Source: Bradyrhizobiaceae bacterium
Lineage (GTDB): Bacteria > Pseudomonadota > Alphaproteobacteria > Rhizobiales > Xanthobacteraceae
Direction of reading: 5' to 3'
DNA length: 54,102 nucleotides
NCBI GenBank assembly: GCA_947481635.1
Contig: CANKHJ010000007.1
Span: 1-54,102, forward strand
Shown here piece by piece: positions 1 to 10,004 of the stretch. The notes beneath the pieces are model-generated. The model was not told the origin of the DNA. It made no database searches and saw only the letters and a program-made list of their open reading frames with translations. The translations under genes and the position numbers were made by a program. The first letter of the stretch is position 1, and each line of letters opens with the position of its first letter.

Positions 1-25
1 CCGCTCGCCTGGGTTTATGCATTAG

Positions 26-1123
<1,098 letters not shown>

Positions 1124-1220
1124 AGCGGCCGACCGGGATCCTCCGGCCATGACGGCCCGCGCCGCCGCATGCTAGACCACCCGCGCCGCGGCCATCCGGT
1201 ATGCGGCATGTCCGGGTCCC

Positions 1221-1246
1221 AAGCCTCGTATCCAAACCTCGTATTC
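1221..1246. repeat. imperfect 13-bp tandem repeat before proB
   Basis: Two adjacent 13-bp units, aagcctcgtatcc (1221-1233) and aaacctcgtattc (1234-1246), match at 11 of 13 positions and end one base before the proB ATG. They occupy the place where a ribosome-binding site would be expected. Confidence 0.6.
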
Positions 1247-1247
1247 A

Positions 1248-2384
1248 ATGGCCAAAGTCCCTGCGTCCAAGGTTCCAGCGCTGGCGGATTTCCGCCGCAT
1301 CGTCGTGAAAGTCGGGTCGTCCTTGCTGGTCGATTCCGGCGCCGGCGGCCTGCGTGAGGCATGGTTGACCTCGCTGGTCGAAGACATCGCCCGCCTGCAT
1401 GGCGAGAAGCGCGATGTGCTGGTGGTCTCATCCGGCGCGATCGCGCTCGGCCGCGCCGTGCTGCGGCTGCCGAAAGGGCCGCTGCGGCTGGAGGATTCGC
1501 AGGCCGCGGCCGCCGTCGGACAGATTGCGCTGGCGCGCACCTGGGCCGAAGTGCTGTCACGCCACGGCATCACGGCGGGTCAGGTGCTGGTGACGCTGGG
1601 CGACACTGAGGAGCGTCGGCGCTACCTCAATGCGCGCTCGACCATCGCGAAGCTCCTCGAGTGGCGCGCAGTGCCGGTGATCAACGAGAATGACACCGTC
1701 GCCACCAACGAGATCCGCTACGGCGACAATGACCGCCTTGCGGCGCGCGTCGCCACGATGGCGAGCGCCGACCTGCTGGTGCTGCTCTCGGACATTGACG
1801 GTCTCTACGACGCCCCGCCAGGCACCCATGCCGATGCCAAGCTGATCCCGATCGTCGAGCGCATCACACCCGAGATCGAGGCGATGGCCGGCGCCGCCGG
1901 TTCGGAATTATCGCGCGGCGGCATGCAGACCAAGATCGAGGCCGGCAAGATCGCGACCGCGAGCGGCACGCATATGGTGATCGCATCGGGCCACATCGCG
2001 CATCCGTTGCGCGCGATCGCCGATGGTGCGGCATGCACCTGGTTCCTCACGCCGGCCAATCCGGTCACGGCGCGCAAGAGATGGATTGCGGGCTCGCTCG
2101 AACCGCGCGGCGTGCTCACGATCGATACCGGCGCGATCGCGGCGCTGAAGCGCGGTAGCAGCCTGCTGCCAGCGGGCGTGATCCGCGTCGAAGGGCAATT
2201 CACACGTGGTGACGCAGTCATCATCCGCGGGCCTGACGGCGCCGAGGCCGGCCGCGGGCTGGTTGCGTTCGACGTCGAAGATGCCGAGAAGATCAAGGGC
2301 AAGTCGTCGAGCGATATCCTCCTGATCCTCGGCGCCGATAGTCGCTCCGCGATGATCCATCGCGACGACCTTGTCGTCCGCTGA
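1248..2384 (+). CDS. proB: glutamate 5-kinase
   Basis: Phosphorylates glutamate to gamma-glutamyl phosphate, the first and normally proline-inhibited step of proline synthesis. The 378-residue protein has the amino-acid-kinase fold with VKVGSS (20-25), the NENDTVA loop (146-152), SDIDGLY (181-187) and a C-terminal PUA domain (about 285-360). It is full length for the two-domain bacterial form. No convincing Shine-Dalgarno sequence precedes the ATG; instead an imperfect 13-bp direct repeat sits immediately upstream (1221-1246). proA is not seen in the window, and usually follows proB, so here the pair is either interrupted or proA lies elsewhere. Confidence 0.95.
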   Translation: MAKVPASKVPALADFRRIVVKVGSSLLVDSGAGGLREAWLTSLVEDIARLHGEKRDVLVVSSGAIALGRAVLRLPKGPLRLEDSQAAAAVGQIALARTWAEVLSRHGITAGQVLVTLGDTEERRRYLNARSTIAKLLEWRAVPVINENDTVATNEIRYGDNDRLAARVATMASADLLVLLSDIDGLYDAPPGTHADAKLIPIVERITPEIEAMAGAAGSELSRGGMQTKIEAGKIATASGTHMVIASGHIAHPLRAIADGAACTWFLTPANPVTARKRWIAGSLEPRGVLTIDTGAIAALKRGSSLLPAGVIRVEGQFTRGDAVIIRGPDGAEAGRGLVAFDVEDAEKIKGKSSSDILLILGADSRSAMIHRDDLVVR

Positions 2385-2527
2385 CACCCACATATATTCT
2401 GCAACACAACTTTTAATCGGCGTGCGCTATTGCCGCGCGCTGCATTGACGCGCGTCACAACGCGCGTTGCGATGAAACACCGCTTCGCGTCGACTGGCTT
2501 GGTTAACAAACCAGCCGGGAGGGCATT

Positions 2528-2740
2528 TTGAAGAAGATCATCACATCAGTTATCGCCGCAGGCGCGCTCGCGGCATCCACCCTGTTCACGCCGACACCGG
2601 CAGCAGCGAATCCTGGGATCCCGGCCATCATCGTCGCTGCGATCCTCGCCGGCACCTTCGTCACCAAGGCGCAGGCCGCGCAGCAGGCTCCGCAAGGCAC
2701 GATCACGGTCAGGGCAGCCAAGTCGAAGAAGAAGCGCTAA
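2528..2740 (+). CDS. small exported protein, function unknown
   Basis: A 70-residue protein with a TTG start at 2528 preceded by a good GGGAGG ribosome-binding site (about 2518-2523). Residues 1-27 look like a Sec signal peptide with a Lys-Lys start, an Ala-rich core and an AxA-type cleavage site near PAAANP. A second hydrophobic stretch (about 30-45, IPAIIVAAILAGTF) could anchor it, and the tail is strongly basic (SKKKR). I do not recognise a named family. A strong intrinsic terminator follows 28 bases after the stop, so it is probably a monocistronic transcript. Confidence 0.7.
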   Translation: MKKIITSVIAAGALAASTLFTPTPAAANPGIPAIIVAAILAGTFVTKAQAAQQAPQGTITVRAAKSKKKR

Positions 2741-2768
2741 ACGCGCGGCGTCTCATCCTGAGAGACCT

Positions 2769-2799
2769 TGCGGGAGGCTCATGCCTCCCGCATTTTTTT
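2769..2799 (+). terminator. intrinsic terminator
   Basis: A perfect 10-bp GC-rich stem (2769-2778 with 2783-2792), a TCAT loop and a run of seven T residues (2793-2799). It ends the small exported protein transcript and lies between it and the convergent kinase gene. Confidence 0.92.
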
Positions 2800-2850
2800 G
2801 TCGGCGTCGCGTCGCGATCTCATCCGACGCCTTGTCTCAGCGGACAAGTG

Positions 2851-3852
2851 TTACTTCAGCAGGCCTTGCTGCTGCGCCAGATCCTTCAACGACACCGCCG
2901 GTCGGGCGCCGAGATGCTGGATTACTTCGGCGGCTGCAAGCGCGCCGAGCTGAGCCGCTGCGCGATGACCTAATCCGCGCGCATGACCGACCAGGAAGCC
3001 CGCGGCGAACAGGTCGCCCGCGCCGGTCGCATCGACCAGTTTCTCGATCGGCGCTGCCGGCACCGCTTCGGTCTTCAAGCCTTCGACCACGACGCAGCCC
3101 TTTTCGCTGCGGGTCACGACCGCGAGCTTCGCATCGGTCCGCAACTTGGCAAGCGCCGTATCGAAGTCAGGGCTCTCGTAAAGGCTCTTTAATTCGCTCT
3201 CGTTGGCGAAAACGATATCGACAATGCCGGTGCGGATCAGGTTGAGGAATTCGTCGCGGTAACGGCCGACGCAGAACGAATCCGAGAGCGTCAACGCAAC
3301 CTTGCGTCCGGCGTCATGCGCGACCTTGGCGGCCTTGAGAAAAGCCTCCTTCGCCTTCGGCGGATCCCACAGATAGCCTTCGAGATAGGTGATGCTCGCC
3401 GACGCGATCTGCTTCTCGTCGATATCGTTCGGATGCAGGCCCTGCGCCGCGCCGAGATAGGTGTTCATGGTGCGCTCGCCATCCGGCGTCACCAGCACAT
3501 AGCAGCATGCGGTCGACGGGCCGCCAGACGCGGGTGCGGTGTCGAATGCGACGCCCGCAGCGCGGATGTCGTGCGTGAAGGCCTGGCCGAGCTGGTCGGC
3601 CTTGACCTTGCCGACGAAGGCTGCGCGACCGCCGAAGCTCGCGACTCCGACAATGGTGTTCGCGGCGGAGCCGCCGGAGGCTTCGACCGCGGGGCCCATG
3701 GCGTCGTAGATCGCCTGGGCGCGCGGCTCGTCGATCAGAGCCATGCCGCCCTTGTTCATGTTCTGCTTCGCGAGGAAGTCGTCGTCCGCGCGCGCGAGCA
3801 CGTCGACAATCGCATTGCCGATGCCGAGAACGTCATACCGGATGTCAGTCAT
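2851..3852 (-). CDS. adenosine kinase / PfkB-family carbohydrate kinase
   Basis: Member of the ribokinase (PfkB) family that phosphorylates a sugar or nucleoside with ATP; alphaproteobacterial proteins of this type are usually named adenosine kinase. The 333-residue protein shows the N-terminal substrate-binding GNAIVD segment (12-17), the GGSAANT motif (60-66) and the C-terminal anion-hole/catalytic motif DATGAGD (274-280, catalytic Asp280). I chose the ATG at 3852 (MTDIRYDVLGIGNA); an upstream in-frame start would add 11 unconvincing residues. It is convergent with the small exported protein gene. Substrate is inferred, not shown. Confidence 0.87.
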   Translation of the reverse strand: MTDIRYDVLGIGNAIVDVLARADDDFLAKQNMNKGGMALIDEPRAQAIYDAMGPAVEASGGSAANTIVGVASFGGRAAFVGKVKADQLGQAFTHDIRAAGVAFDTAPASGGPSTACCYVLVTPDGERTMNTYLGAAQGLHPNDIDEKQIASASITYLEGYLWDPPKAKEAFLKAAKVAHDAGRKVALTLSDSFCVGRYRDEFLNLIRTGIVDIVFANESELKSLYESPDFDTALAKLRTDAKLAVVTRSEKGCVVVEGLKTEAVPAAPIEKLVDATGAGDLFAAGFLVGHARGLGHRAAAQLGALAAAEVIQHLGARPAVSLKDLAQQQGLLK

Positions 3853-4000
3853 GGGCTCATCTTGGATGTGGGAGAAGCCGCGCAATATAGCGGCGGAATC
3901 CGCCGTGGCAATTCAGCGAGTCGACGACCTGCCGCCCACCCGGGCCGGTCTTGCCCACCACGGATGCGCTCTCCGCCGCTGCCCAACGGAACATTCGAAT

Positions 4001-4765
4001 CTAGGATTCCGCCGCCGCGGCACGAAGCGTGATGCCGTGCGCCGCGAGTTCACGACGTCCCTCGGCGACCAGTCGTGCCGTCGCGGTCTCGATCGCATCC
4101 TGAAGCCGCGCGGCGAAATCTTTCTTGTCGAGCCCGGGCGGGATCGGATCGAGGATTTCCACCACCACTGTACCGGGATAGCGCAGGAATTGGCGGCGCG
4201 GCCAGAACAGCCCGGCGTTGAGCGCAACTGGCAGACAGGCCGCGCCGGTCTCGCCATAGAGATGCGCCACGCCATGCTTGTAGCGCGGCTCGGCGCCGGC
4301 GGCGCGGCGCGTCCCCTCTGGAAAGATCAGGATCTGCGCGCCCCACGCGAGCGATTGGCGCGCGCGTATTGTAACGCCGAGCAGCGCCTGCGTGCCCTTG
4401 CCGCGATCGACCGGGATCATGCCGGCCTTCCACGCATACCAGCCGAACAGCGGAATATAGAGCAGCTCGCGCTTGAGGATGTAGACCGGGTCGCGCACCA
4501 GCAGCAGCAGCGTGAAGGTCTCCCACACCGACTGATGCTTCGCCGCGACGATCAATGCCCCGGACGGAATCTTCTCCGCGCCGCGCAATTCGTAGTGAAT
4601 GCCGCACACCACGCGCAGCAGCCAGTGATTGGTGGCGGCCCAGGCTTTCGCGACCGTGACGACCGCACGACGCGGCAGCAGCAGCGTCGGGATCGCGGCG
4701 ATGCAGTAGAGCGCCAGCGTGACATAGAACAACAGGTTGAACAGGATGGAGCGAAACAGAATCAC
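4001..4765 (-). CDS. plsC: 1-acyl-sn-glycerol-3-phosphate acyltransferase
   Basis: Inner-membrane acyltransferase that adds the second acyl chain to lysophosphatidate in phospholipid synthesis. The 254-residue protein starts with a membrane segment (about 5-30), then shows acyltransferase motif I as HQSVWE (77-82), which is an HX4E variant of the usual HX4D, and motif III FPEGTRR (148-154). It is the last gene of the leftward ftsE-ftsX-YdcF-plsC cluster, 57 bases after the YdcF gene. The Glu variant in motif I is seen in related alphaproteobacterial proteins, so I do not read it as inactivation. Confidence 0.9.
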   Translation of the reverse strand: MILFRSILFNLLFYVTLALYCIAAIPTLLLPRRAVVTVAKAWAATNHWLLRVVCGIHYELRGAEKIPSGALIVAAKHQSVWETFTLLLLVRDPVYILKRELLYIPLFGWYAWKAGMIPVDRGKGTQALLGVTIRARQSLAWGAQILIFPEGTRRAAGAEPRYKHGVAHLYGETGAACLPVALNAGLFWPRRQFLRYPGTVVVEILDPIPPGLDKKDFAARLQDAIETATARLVAEGRRELAAHGITLRAAAAES

Positions 4766-4822
4766 GAAACCAACCCACGTTGAAAAACGTTCATTCGCAT
4801 GCGTGACGCGCGGTCCGCAGCG

Positions 4823-5407
4823 TCATCGACGAAGCAGCCACGAAACCTTGGAAGCCTCGCTGGTATCGACAATGCCCTCCAGCCGCATGCGGCTGACGGC
4901 CAGCATATACTTCAGGTATTCGGTGAAAACGAGCTTCATCGTCGCGCCGCTCACATACCACGGTTCGGCGCGCAGCTTGTCGCTCACCACCGGATAGGGA
5001 ATCAGCGTCACGTCAGGCAGCTGATGCGACAGCTCGGCCATGGCGCGCGGCATGTGATAATTCGAGGTGACCACGATCAGCGACCGGAACCCGCGCTCCT
5101 TGGCCCAGCGCCGCGTGCCGGATGCGTTGCCGAAAGTATTCAGCGCTTCGCGGTCGAGATCGACGCAGCAGCGCACCGCGCGCTGATGCTCCGGATTGAG
5201 GCGAGAAATCTCATCGGTCCGGGTCGCCGGATGCACGCCGCTGATCAGCAGCCGCTGGCCGTGACCGGTGGCCAGCAACTCGATCGCGTCGTTGACGCGC
5301 GCAGCACCGCCGGTGAGGACCACGATGCCGTCCGCTTTCGGCGCCTGCGCCAACTCCTCCACCGGCAACCGCCACAGGAAGAATCCGAAAGTCAGCGCCG
5401 CGATCAC
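4823..5407 (-). CDS. YdcF/DUF218-family membrane protein, N-terminus out of frame
   Basis: DUF218 (YdcF/SanA/ElyC) protein, a family linked to envelope polymer metabolism. The readable 194 residues from the GTG at 5407 include the end of a membrane helix (IAALTFGFFLW), then the domain with VVLTGGAARVNDAI, LLISGVHP and VTSNYHMPRA. The natural start seems to be further upstream: a GTG at 5529 has AGGGAG six bases ahead and opens a plausible N-terminus (MAFGPSTNDQTETAG), but that frame is lost in a 10-bp GC repeat (5451-5484) and stops at about 5405. One extra repeat copy would join the two parts and complete the membrane helix. As read, the gene is either frameshifted, or starts internally at 5407, or the repeat is collapsed in the assembly. 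Confidence 0.75.
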   Translation of the reverse strand: MIAALTFGFFLWRLPVEELAQAPKADGIVVLTGGAARVNDAIELLATGHGQRLLISGVHPATRTDEISRLNPEHQRAVRCCVDLDREALNTFGNASGTRRWAKERGFRSLIVVTSNYHMPRAMAELSHQLPDVTLIPYPVVSDKLRAEPWYVSGATMKLVFTEYLKYMLAVSRMRLEGIVDTSEASKVSWLLRR

Positions 5408-5450
5408 GATGCCGGCGACGAACAGCCGCCCGAACGCACCCAGCCCGCCG

Positions 5451-5484
5451 CGGCGCGCCGCGGCGCGCAGCGGCGCGCAGCGGC
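5451..5484. repeat. 10-bp tandem repeat in the YdcF N-terminal region
   Basis: Units of 10 bases: cggcgcgccg (5451-5460), then two identical cggcgcgcag copies (5461-5470 and 5471-5480) and a partial cggc. The unit length is not a multiple of three, so gain or loss of a copy changes the reading frame of the YdcF gene. Confidence 0.85.
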
Positions 5485-5585
5485 ACCCGCGGTTTCGGTC
5501 TGGTCGTTGGTGCTTGGTCCGAACGCCACCGTGATCTCCCTGCCGGAATCATAGCCTAAATTCCGGCGGCGGCATGGCGCAGAGG

Positions 5586-6536
5586 TTAACCAATGCTTTC
5601 GAGGGTGCGATTGACGGTATGGCGCGAGGTCGCCGCGGTGACGATGGCGATCAGCACGACCTGGGCCACGACCACCGCGTAACCCAGCGGGCCCAGTGAC
5701 AGATTCCCGAACAGGGCGGCGACCTCGCCGCCGAACAGCCAGCCGGCCAGCAGCTCTGCCACCAGGAAAACCAGGATCGCCGTGCCGCCGCCAACCGCGC
5801 CGCCCTTGAGCCCGAGCATGAGGAAATGCCGCTGGAACTGGCCGACGATGAAGCCGGGCTTGGCGCCGATGAAATGCAGCACCTCAACGATCGGCCGGTT
5901 GGTCGCCATCGCGCCGCGTGTCGCGAAGGTAACGGACAGGATGGTTGCGGCGAAGACCAGCGAAAGGATCACGATGCCGGCCGCCACAGCCGCACCGGTC
6001 ATGGCGCGCATGCGGTCGATCCAGCCACGGTGATCGTCGAGGCTGGCGCTTGGCACCTGAGCATTCAGCAGGCGACGCAGTTGCACCGGGTCGAAGGTGG
6101 CGGCGCTGTTGATCTTGACCACGATCAGCCGCGGCACCGGCAGGTCCTCGAGCGCCAGCCCGGTGCCGAGCCACGGCTCCAGCAGTCGAGCCGATTCATC
6201 TTTCGAGAAGGGGCGCACGTCGGTGACGCCCGGATAGCTGCGCGCGATCTCGCCGGCGCGGCGCATATCCGCCTCGATGTCGCGGCCCGACACGGGGCGG
6301 ACCTGGACGGTCACCTCGCGCGCCACATCAGATTGCCATTCGCCAGCGGTCGCCCAGACCAGCATCACCGCCCCGGTAGTGAGCGAGGCGAGGAAGGTCA
6401 TGATTGCGACCACCGCGACCAGCGCCCGCCCGGCGATCGAGGTCTTCGGCACGATCGGCGTTTCGGTCCGCGGCAATGGTCCGCGCTGCCCGGCCGGTGC
6501 GGTCAGTTCGCTCGTCTCGCGACCATCCGCGTCCAT
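5586..6536 (-). CDS. ftsX: cell division ABC transporter permease FtsX
   Basis: Membrane subunit of the FtsEX complex, which couples cytokinesis to activation of periplasmic peptidoglycan hydrolases. The 316-residue protein has a cytoplasmic N-terminus, a first membrane helix (about 35-62), a periplasmic region with the FtsX extracellular fold (about 70-165), and three further helices to the C-terminus. It lies directly after ftsE with 6 bases between them, so the two are co-transcribed and probably translationally coupled. The C-terminus ends 57 bases before the upstream start of the YdcF gene. Confidence 0.93.
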   Translation of the reverse strand: MDADGRETSELTAPAGQRGPLPRTETPIVPKTSIAGRALVAVVAIMTFLASLTTGAVMLVWATAGEWQSDVAREVTVQVRPVSGRDIEADMRRAGEIARSYPGVTDVRPFSKDESARLLEPWLGTGLALEDLPVPRLIVVKINSAATFDPVQLRRLLNAQVPSASLDDHRGWIDRMRAMTGAAVAAGIVILSLVFAATILSVTFATRGAMATNRPIVEVLHFIGAKPGFIVGQFQRHFLMLGLKGGAVGGGTAILVFLVAELLAGWLFGGEVAALFGNLSLGPLGYAVVVAQVVLIAIVTAATSRHTVNRTLESIG

Positions 6537-6542
6537 GCTCGA

Positions 6543-7202
6543 TCAATCGTAGGTGTGGATGCGCCCGTCATGGAGGACGAGGCGCCGGGCGTCATACTGG
6601 TCCATCAAGGCGATATCATGGGTCGCGATCACCACCGAGGTGCCCGACTTGTTGAGCTCGACGAATAGCCGCAGCAGCCGTTGCGCAAGGCTCGGATCGA
6701 CGTTGCCGGTCGGCTCGTCGGCGAGCAGCAGTTGCGGCCGCGCGATCACCGCGCGCGCGATCGCGGCGCGCTGCTTCTCTCCGCCTGAGAGCACCGGCGG
6801 CAGTGCCCCCATGCGGTCGCCAAGGCCCACCCAACTCAGCAATTCGACCACCTCGTCGCGATAACTATCCTCCTCGCGGCCCATGACGCGGAACGGCAGC
6901 GAGACATTCTCGTAGGTGGTCATATGGTCGAGCAGGCGGAAATCATGGAACACGATGCCGATCCGGCGGCGCAGCGTCGACAGCGCCTCGCGGCTCAACG
7001 ACGCCACATCGTGGCCGAACAGGGTGACCAAGCCACGCGTCGGCTTCATCGACAGGAACAGCAGCCGCAGCAGCGAGGTCTTGCCGGCTCCGGACGGCCC
7101 GGTCAGGAACTGGAACGAGTGCGGCTCGATCCGGAAAGTCAGATCGCGCAGAACCTCGGGGCCGAGCCCGTAGCGCAAGCCGACATTGTCGAAACGGACC
7201 AT
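6543..7202 (-). CDS. ftsE: cell division ATP-binding protein FtsE
   Basis: ATPase of the FtsEX division complex. The 219-residue protein has Walker A GPSGAGKTS (35-43), the ABC signature LSGGEKQR (138-145) and Walker B with LLLADEPTGNVD (158-169), the NVD ending being typical of FtsE. A GGAGGAAG ribosome-binding site lies just upstream of the ATG. It is the first gene of the leftward cluster and is divergent from the zinc-ribbon protein gene at 7378, leaving a 175-base region that must hold both promoters. Confidence 0.95.
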   Translation of the reverse strand: MVRFDNVGLRYGLGPEVLRDLTFRIEPHSFQFLTGPSGAGKTSLLRLLFLSMKPTRGLVTLFGHDVASLSREALSTLRRRIGIVFHDFRLLDHMTTYENVSLPFRVMGREEDSYRDEVVELLSWVGLGDRMGALPPVLSGGEKQRAAIARAVIARPQLLLADEPTGNVDPSLAQRLLRLFVELNKSGTSVVIATHDIALMDQYDARRLVLHDGRIHTYD

Positions 7203-7377
7203 TCTTCCTCCAGCCCCCCGAAACCGCGGGCGATTCGATTTTTACAGGATTCCTTGGGCCGGAGCATGGCCGGTGTGGGGCTTATGCGCCTAATGACGCG
7301 GCCCGGGACATGGTTTCCGGTTCGTTAACGGTCGGCTGTTAGGGTGCGAGGTCGAATCCTCTGCGTCGAATCGGCCA

Positions 7378-8301
7378 ATGCCCATCGTCTGTCCGAACTG
7401 CGCCACCTCCTACAACGTCGACGCGGCGTCGCTCGGCGTTTCGGGACGTTCGGTGCGGTGCGTGCGCTGCCGCACGGTCTGGCAGGCCTATCCACAAGAC
7501 CTTGCACCAGGGATTGCCCAACGCCCCTCCGAAGCGCCGGTAGCCGCTCGGGCGGCGCCACAGCTCGTCCGGGTTAACCAGGAGCAAGCGCCGGACCCGG
7601 CGGAGACCGACGCGCCCCCAAGCCGGGACGACGTCTATGCCGAGGATGCCCCGGCGCCACGCGACGACTCCCCTGTCGCCGAGCCTTCCGCCGACGAGCT
7701 GCCGCCGCTGGTCGCCGAGGCTCCGCCGCTGGTGCCGACCGACCTCGACGACGGCCGGCAGCCCGACATCAGCCTCGACCCGCCGATCCCCGAGGATATC
7801 GAGGCGGTCGCCGCGCGCCGTGCCGCCAGGATGCGCCGCACGCGCAAGCGCCGCATCGGCATGCCGTCGGCGATGTTCGTCATTTTCGCGCTGGTGGTGG
7901 TCCATCTCGCCCTGATCGCGTTTCGCGCCGATGTGGTGCGCGCCGTCCCGCAGACCGCCTCGCTGTTCGCCGCGGTCGGCCTGCCGGTGAACCTGCGCGG
8001 TCTTGATTTCTTCGATCTGAAGACGATCCGCGAGGTCCATGACGGCGTCTCCGTCCTCGCGGTCGAAGGCGCGATCATCAACAGCGCCAAGAAGACCGCC
8101 GACATTCCGCGGCTGCGCTTTTCGGTGCGCAACGAGGCCGGACAGGAAATCTATTCGTGGACCGCGCTGCCGACGAAGACCTCGCTCGCGGCAGGGGAGA
8201 CTCTTCCGTTCCGCTCACGCCTCGCCTCGCCGCCGCCCGAGGGACGCGAAGTCGTGGTCCGTTTCTTCACCCGCCGCGACATGGTCGCGGGCTTCCAGTA
8301 G
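7378..8301 (+). CDS. MJ0042-type zinc-ribbon and DUF3426 membrane protein
   Basis: A 307-residue protein with an N-terminal zinc ribbon formed by Cys5, Cys8, Cys28 and Cys31, a Pro/Asp-rich linker (about 45-140), one membrane helix (about 162-182, VIFALVVVHLALIAF) and a C-terminal DUF3426 beta-domain (about 205-305). This architecture is common in alphaproteobacteria, usually between ftsE and a response regulator as here. Its role is not known; the layout suggests a cytoplasmic metal-binding head with a periplasmic domain. The response regulator follows 14 bases after the stop. Confidence 0.85.
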   Translation: MPIVCPNCATSYNVDAASLGVSGRSVRCVRCRTVWQAYPQDLAPGIAQRPSEAPVAARAAPQLVRVNQEQAPDPAETDAPPSRDDVYAEDAPAPRDDSPVAEPSADELPPLVAEAPPLVPTDLDDGRQPDISLDPPIPEDIEAVAARRAARMRRTRKRRIGMPSAMFVIFALVVVHLALIAFRADVVRAVPQTASLFAAVGLPVNLRGLDFFDLKTIREVHDGVSVLAVEGAIINSAKKTADIPRLRFSVRNEAGQEIYSWTALPTKTSLAAGETLPFRSRLASPPPEGREVVVRFFTRRDMVAGFQ

Positions 8302-8315
8302 CAGATGAGCTTTCC

Positions 8316-8690
8316 ATGGCACGCATCCTGATCGCAGAGGACGAAGAGGCGGTTCGCGCCTTGGTCGCGCGCGCCTTGACGATGGATGGCCATGAGGTCG
8401 TCGCGATGCCGGACGGCGCCGCCGCGCTCGACGAATTGACCAATGCGGCCGGCGCCTTCGACCTGCTGCTGACCGACATCCAGATGCCGATGATGGACGG
8501 CATCGCGCTGGCGCTTGCCGCCGCGCGCGATTATCCCGCGCTGACGATCCTGCTGATGACCGGCTACGCGCATCAGCGCGAGCGCGCCAACGGGCTCGAT
8601 GCGCTGGTGCATGACGTGATCTCGAAGCCGCTGTCGTTGGCCGACCTGCGCAAGAGCGTCAGCAGCGCACTGGCAGTTCGTGTGAACTGA
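8316..8690 (+). CDS. cpdR: CpdR-like single-domain response regulator
   Basis: A 124-residue stand-alone receiver with phosphoacceptor Asp54 in LLLTDIQMP, the acidic pair in AEDEE (8-11) and the conserved Lys in SKPLS. CpdR, when unphosphorylated, primes ClpXP for degradation of cell-cycle proteins in Caulobacter and rhizobia. I chose the ATG at 8316 because MARILIAEDEEAVRAL is the family N-terminus; the longer open frame adds 53 residues that overlap the previous gene. Assignment to CpdR rather than another single-domain receiver rests on the MARILIAEDE start and the location next to the DUF3426 gene. Confidence 0.82.
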   Translation: MARILIAEDEEAVRALVARALTMDGHEVVAMPDGAAALDELTNAAGAFDLLLTDIQMPMMDGIALALAAARDYPALTILLMTGYAHQRERANGLDALVHDVISKPLSLADLRKSVSSALAVRVN

Positions 8691-8711
8691 CCAACCGTGC
8701 CGACGACCCTG

Positions 8712-9695
8712 CTATTGCGGCACGATCTTCGCGAGTCGCGCGTAGGTGCCCCAATTCTTGATCTCTTCCTCAAGCAGCGCCTTCAGCTGCTTGGAATTTC
8801 CTGGGAAGGGAGACGTCCCGCTATCGGCGAGGAATTTCTGAACATCCGCCGAAGCGGTGATCTTATCGAACCATTCTTCGTATTTGCTGACGATCGCCTG
8901 CGGCGTGCCCTTCGGGAGATGGACCGACCACCACAACGCGATATCCATGTTCTTGATGCCGGCCTCGCGAGCGCCAGGAATGTTGGGAAGGCCCGAAGTC
9001 CGCTCGGCGGTAGTCTGCGCCAGCGCCCTCATTCGCCCCTCAGTGAGATGACCGAGCGACTGCGCGCCATCAAGAAATACGAATGAGATGTTGCCGCTAT
9101 TCATCTCATTGATCGCCGGCGCAAACGCCGGAAACTTGACCTCGACCGTCTGCAGGTCGAACGCGGCCTTGAACAGCTCGCTGACGGCGAGGCTGGTATT
9201 CGACACCGACGCATACGATCCCTTGTCGCCCTTTTTCTTCAAATCGGCCACCAGGTCGTCGACCGTTTTGTAAGGGCTGTTCGCCGAGACGAGGAGCAAG
9301 AGAACGGTCTTGGCCATCGTCGTGACATGCTCGAAGTCGTTCACGGGATCGAACGGCAATTGCTTGAACACGTGAGGCGCCGAGCCCAGAACGTTCGCCC
9401 CTGGGATGACGTATAAGGTGTATCCATCGGGCTTCGCGCGCGCCACATACTGCGAAGCGATCAGCCCGCCGGCGCCGACCTTGTTTTCGACAATGGTCGT
9501 TGCGCCGGAGACCTCCTTCAGCTTGTTCGCATAATAGCGCGCCCAGACGTCGGCACCCGATCCGGTCGCGAAGGGGCAGATCAGCGTGATGGTCTGCGAG
9601 GGAAAATTCGCCTGCCCGAAAGACGCGGTCGAGAAACTGGGCGCAGCGAGCGTTGTCGCGGCGATCGAACCTAGCAATTTCCTGCGGCTCAGCAT
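8712..9695 (-). CDS. TTT-family (Bug) substrate-binding protein, orphan
   Basis: Periplasmic binding protein of the tripartite tricarboxylate transporter family, which feed carboxylates to TctAB permeases. From the ATG at 9695 (GGAG 11 bases upstream) the 327-residue protein has a signal with SRRKLLGS, possibly Tat-like, and family landmarks VENKVGAGG, FATGSGADVWAR and the late LPNIPGAREAGI. No tctA or tctB is next to it, so it is an orphan, which is common for the very large Bug families. Ligand unknown. It is convergent with cpdR, with 21 bases between stops. Confidence 0.85.
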   Translation of the reverse strand: MLSRRKLLGSIAATTLAAPSFSTASFGQANFPSQTITLICPFATGSGADVWARYYANKLKEVSGATTIVENKVGAGGLIASQYVARAKPDGYTLYVIPGANVLGSAPHVFKQLPFDPVNDFEHVTTMAKTVLLLLVSANSPYKTVDDLVADLKKKGDKGSYASVSNTSLAVSELFKAAFDLQTVEVKFPAFAPAINEMNSGNISFVFLDGAQSLGHLTEGRMRALAQTTAERTSGLPNIPGAREAGIKNMDIALWWSVHLPKGTPQAIVSKYEEWFDKITASADVQKFLADSGTSPFPGNSKQLKALLEEEIKNWGTYARLAKIVPQ

Positions 9696-9849
9696 CTGCC
9701 ATCTCCAAATTTGCAACGAGAGTTCTTCTTGGGGTCAGGCCGCGGACGAGAACGATCTCGGTCCGCGACAGATACTCAATCGGAGCACAGTCGACTGCTT
9801 TCGGCAATTCGCGTTGCACGAGCATTGCAACGAACTATCTACCGATGAC

Positions 9850-10004
9850 GAGCCGCCGAATTGATATGCGAGCAGCCGCTCCTCGCCGTCCTTGTGGCCG
9901 AGGATATGGTGGCACAATTCGCGACAATGACCGCGCTGAATGCAGGTGATCTGCTGGCGGTCCAGGATCGCGCGGTAGAGCAGCCGGAAGGTTGGGCTTT
10001 GCAC
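9850..10004 (-). pseudogene. truncated conserved small protein (remnant)
   Basis: Starting at the GTG at 10004 the minus strand reads a protein-like segment of about 52 residues (TFRLLYRAILDRQQI, then a Cys/His-rich HCRELCHHILGHKDGEERLLAYQFGG) before losing all resemblance to a conserved protein near 9850. It recalls a small family of about 110 residues in Hyphomicrobiales with a WYL-like core that ends in AYQFGG and then continues; here the second half is missing and is replaced by the upstream region of the TTT binding protein gene. Recognition is from memory, so this is tentative. The frame stays open to 9735 but the extra residues look random. Confidence 0.45.

Noticed and set aside
8696-8724. 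7-bp inverted repeat between cpdR and the TTT binding protein
   Set aside because: Short, with a 15-base loop and no T run; too weak to call a terminator.
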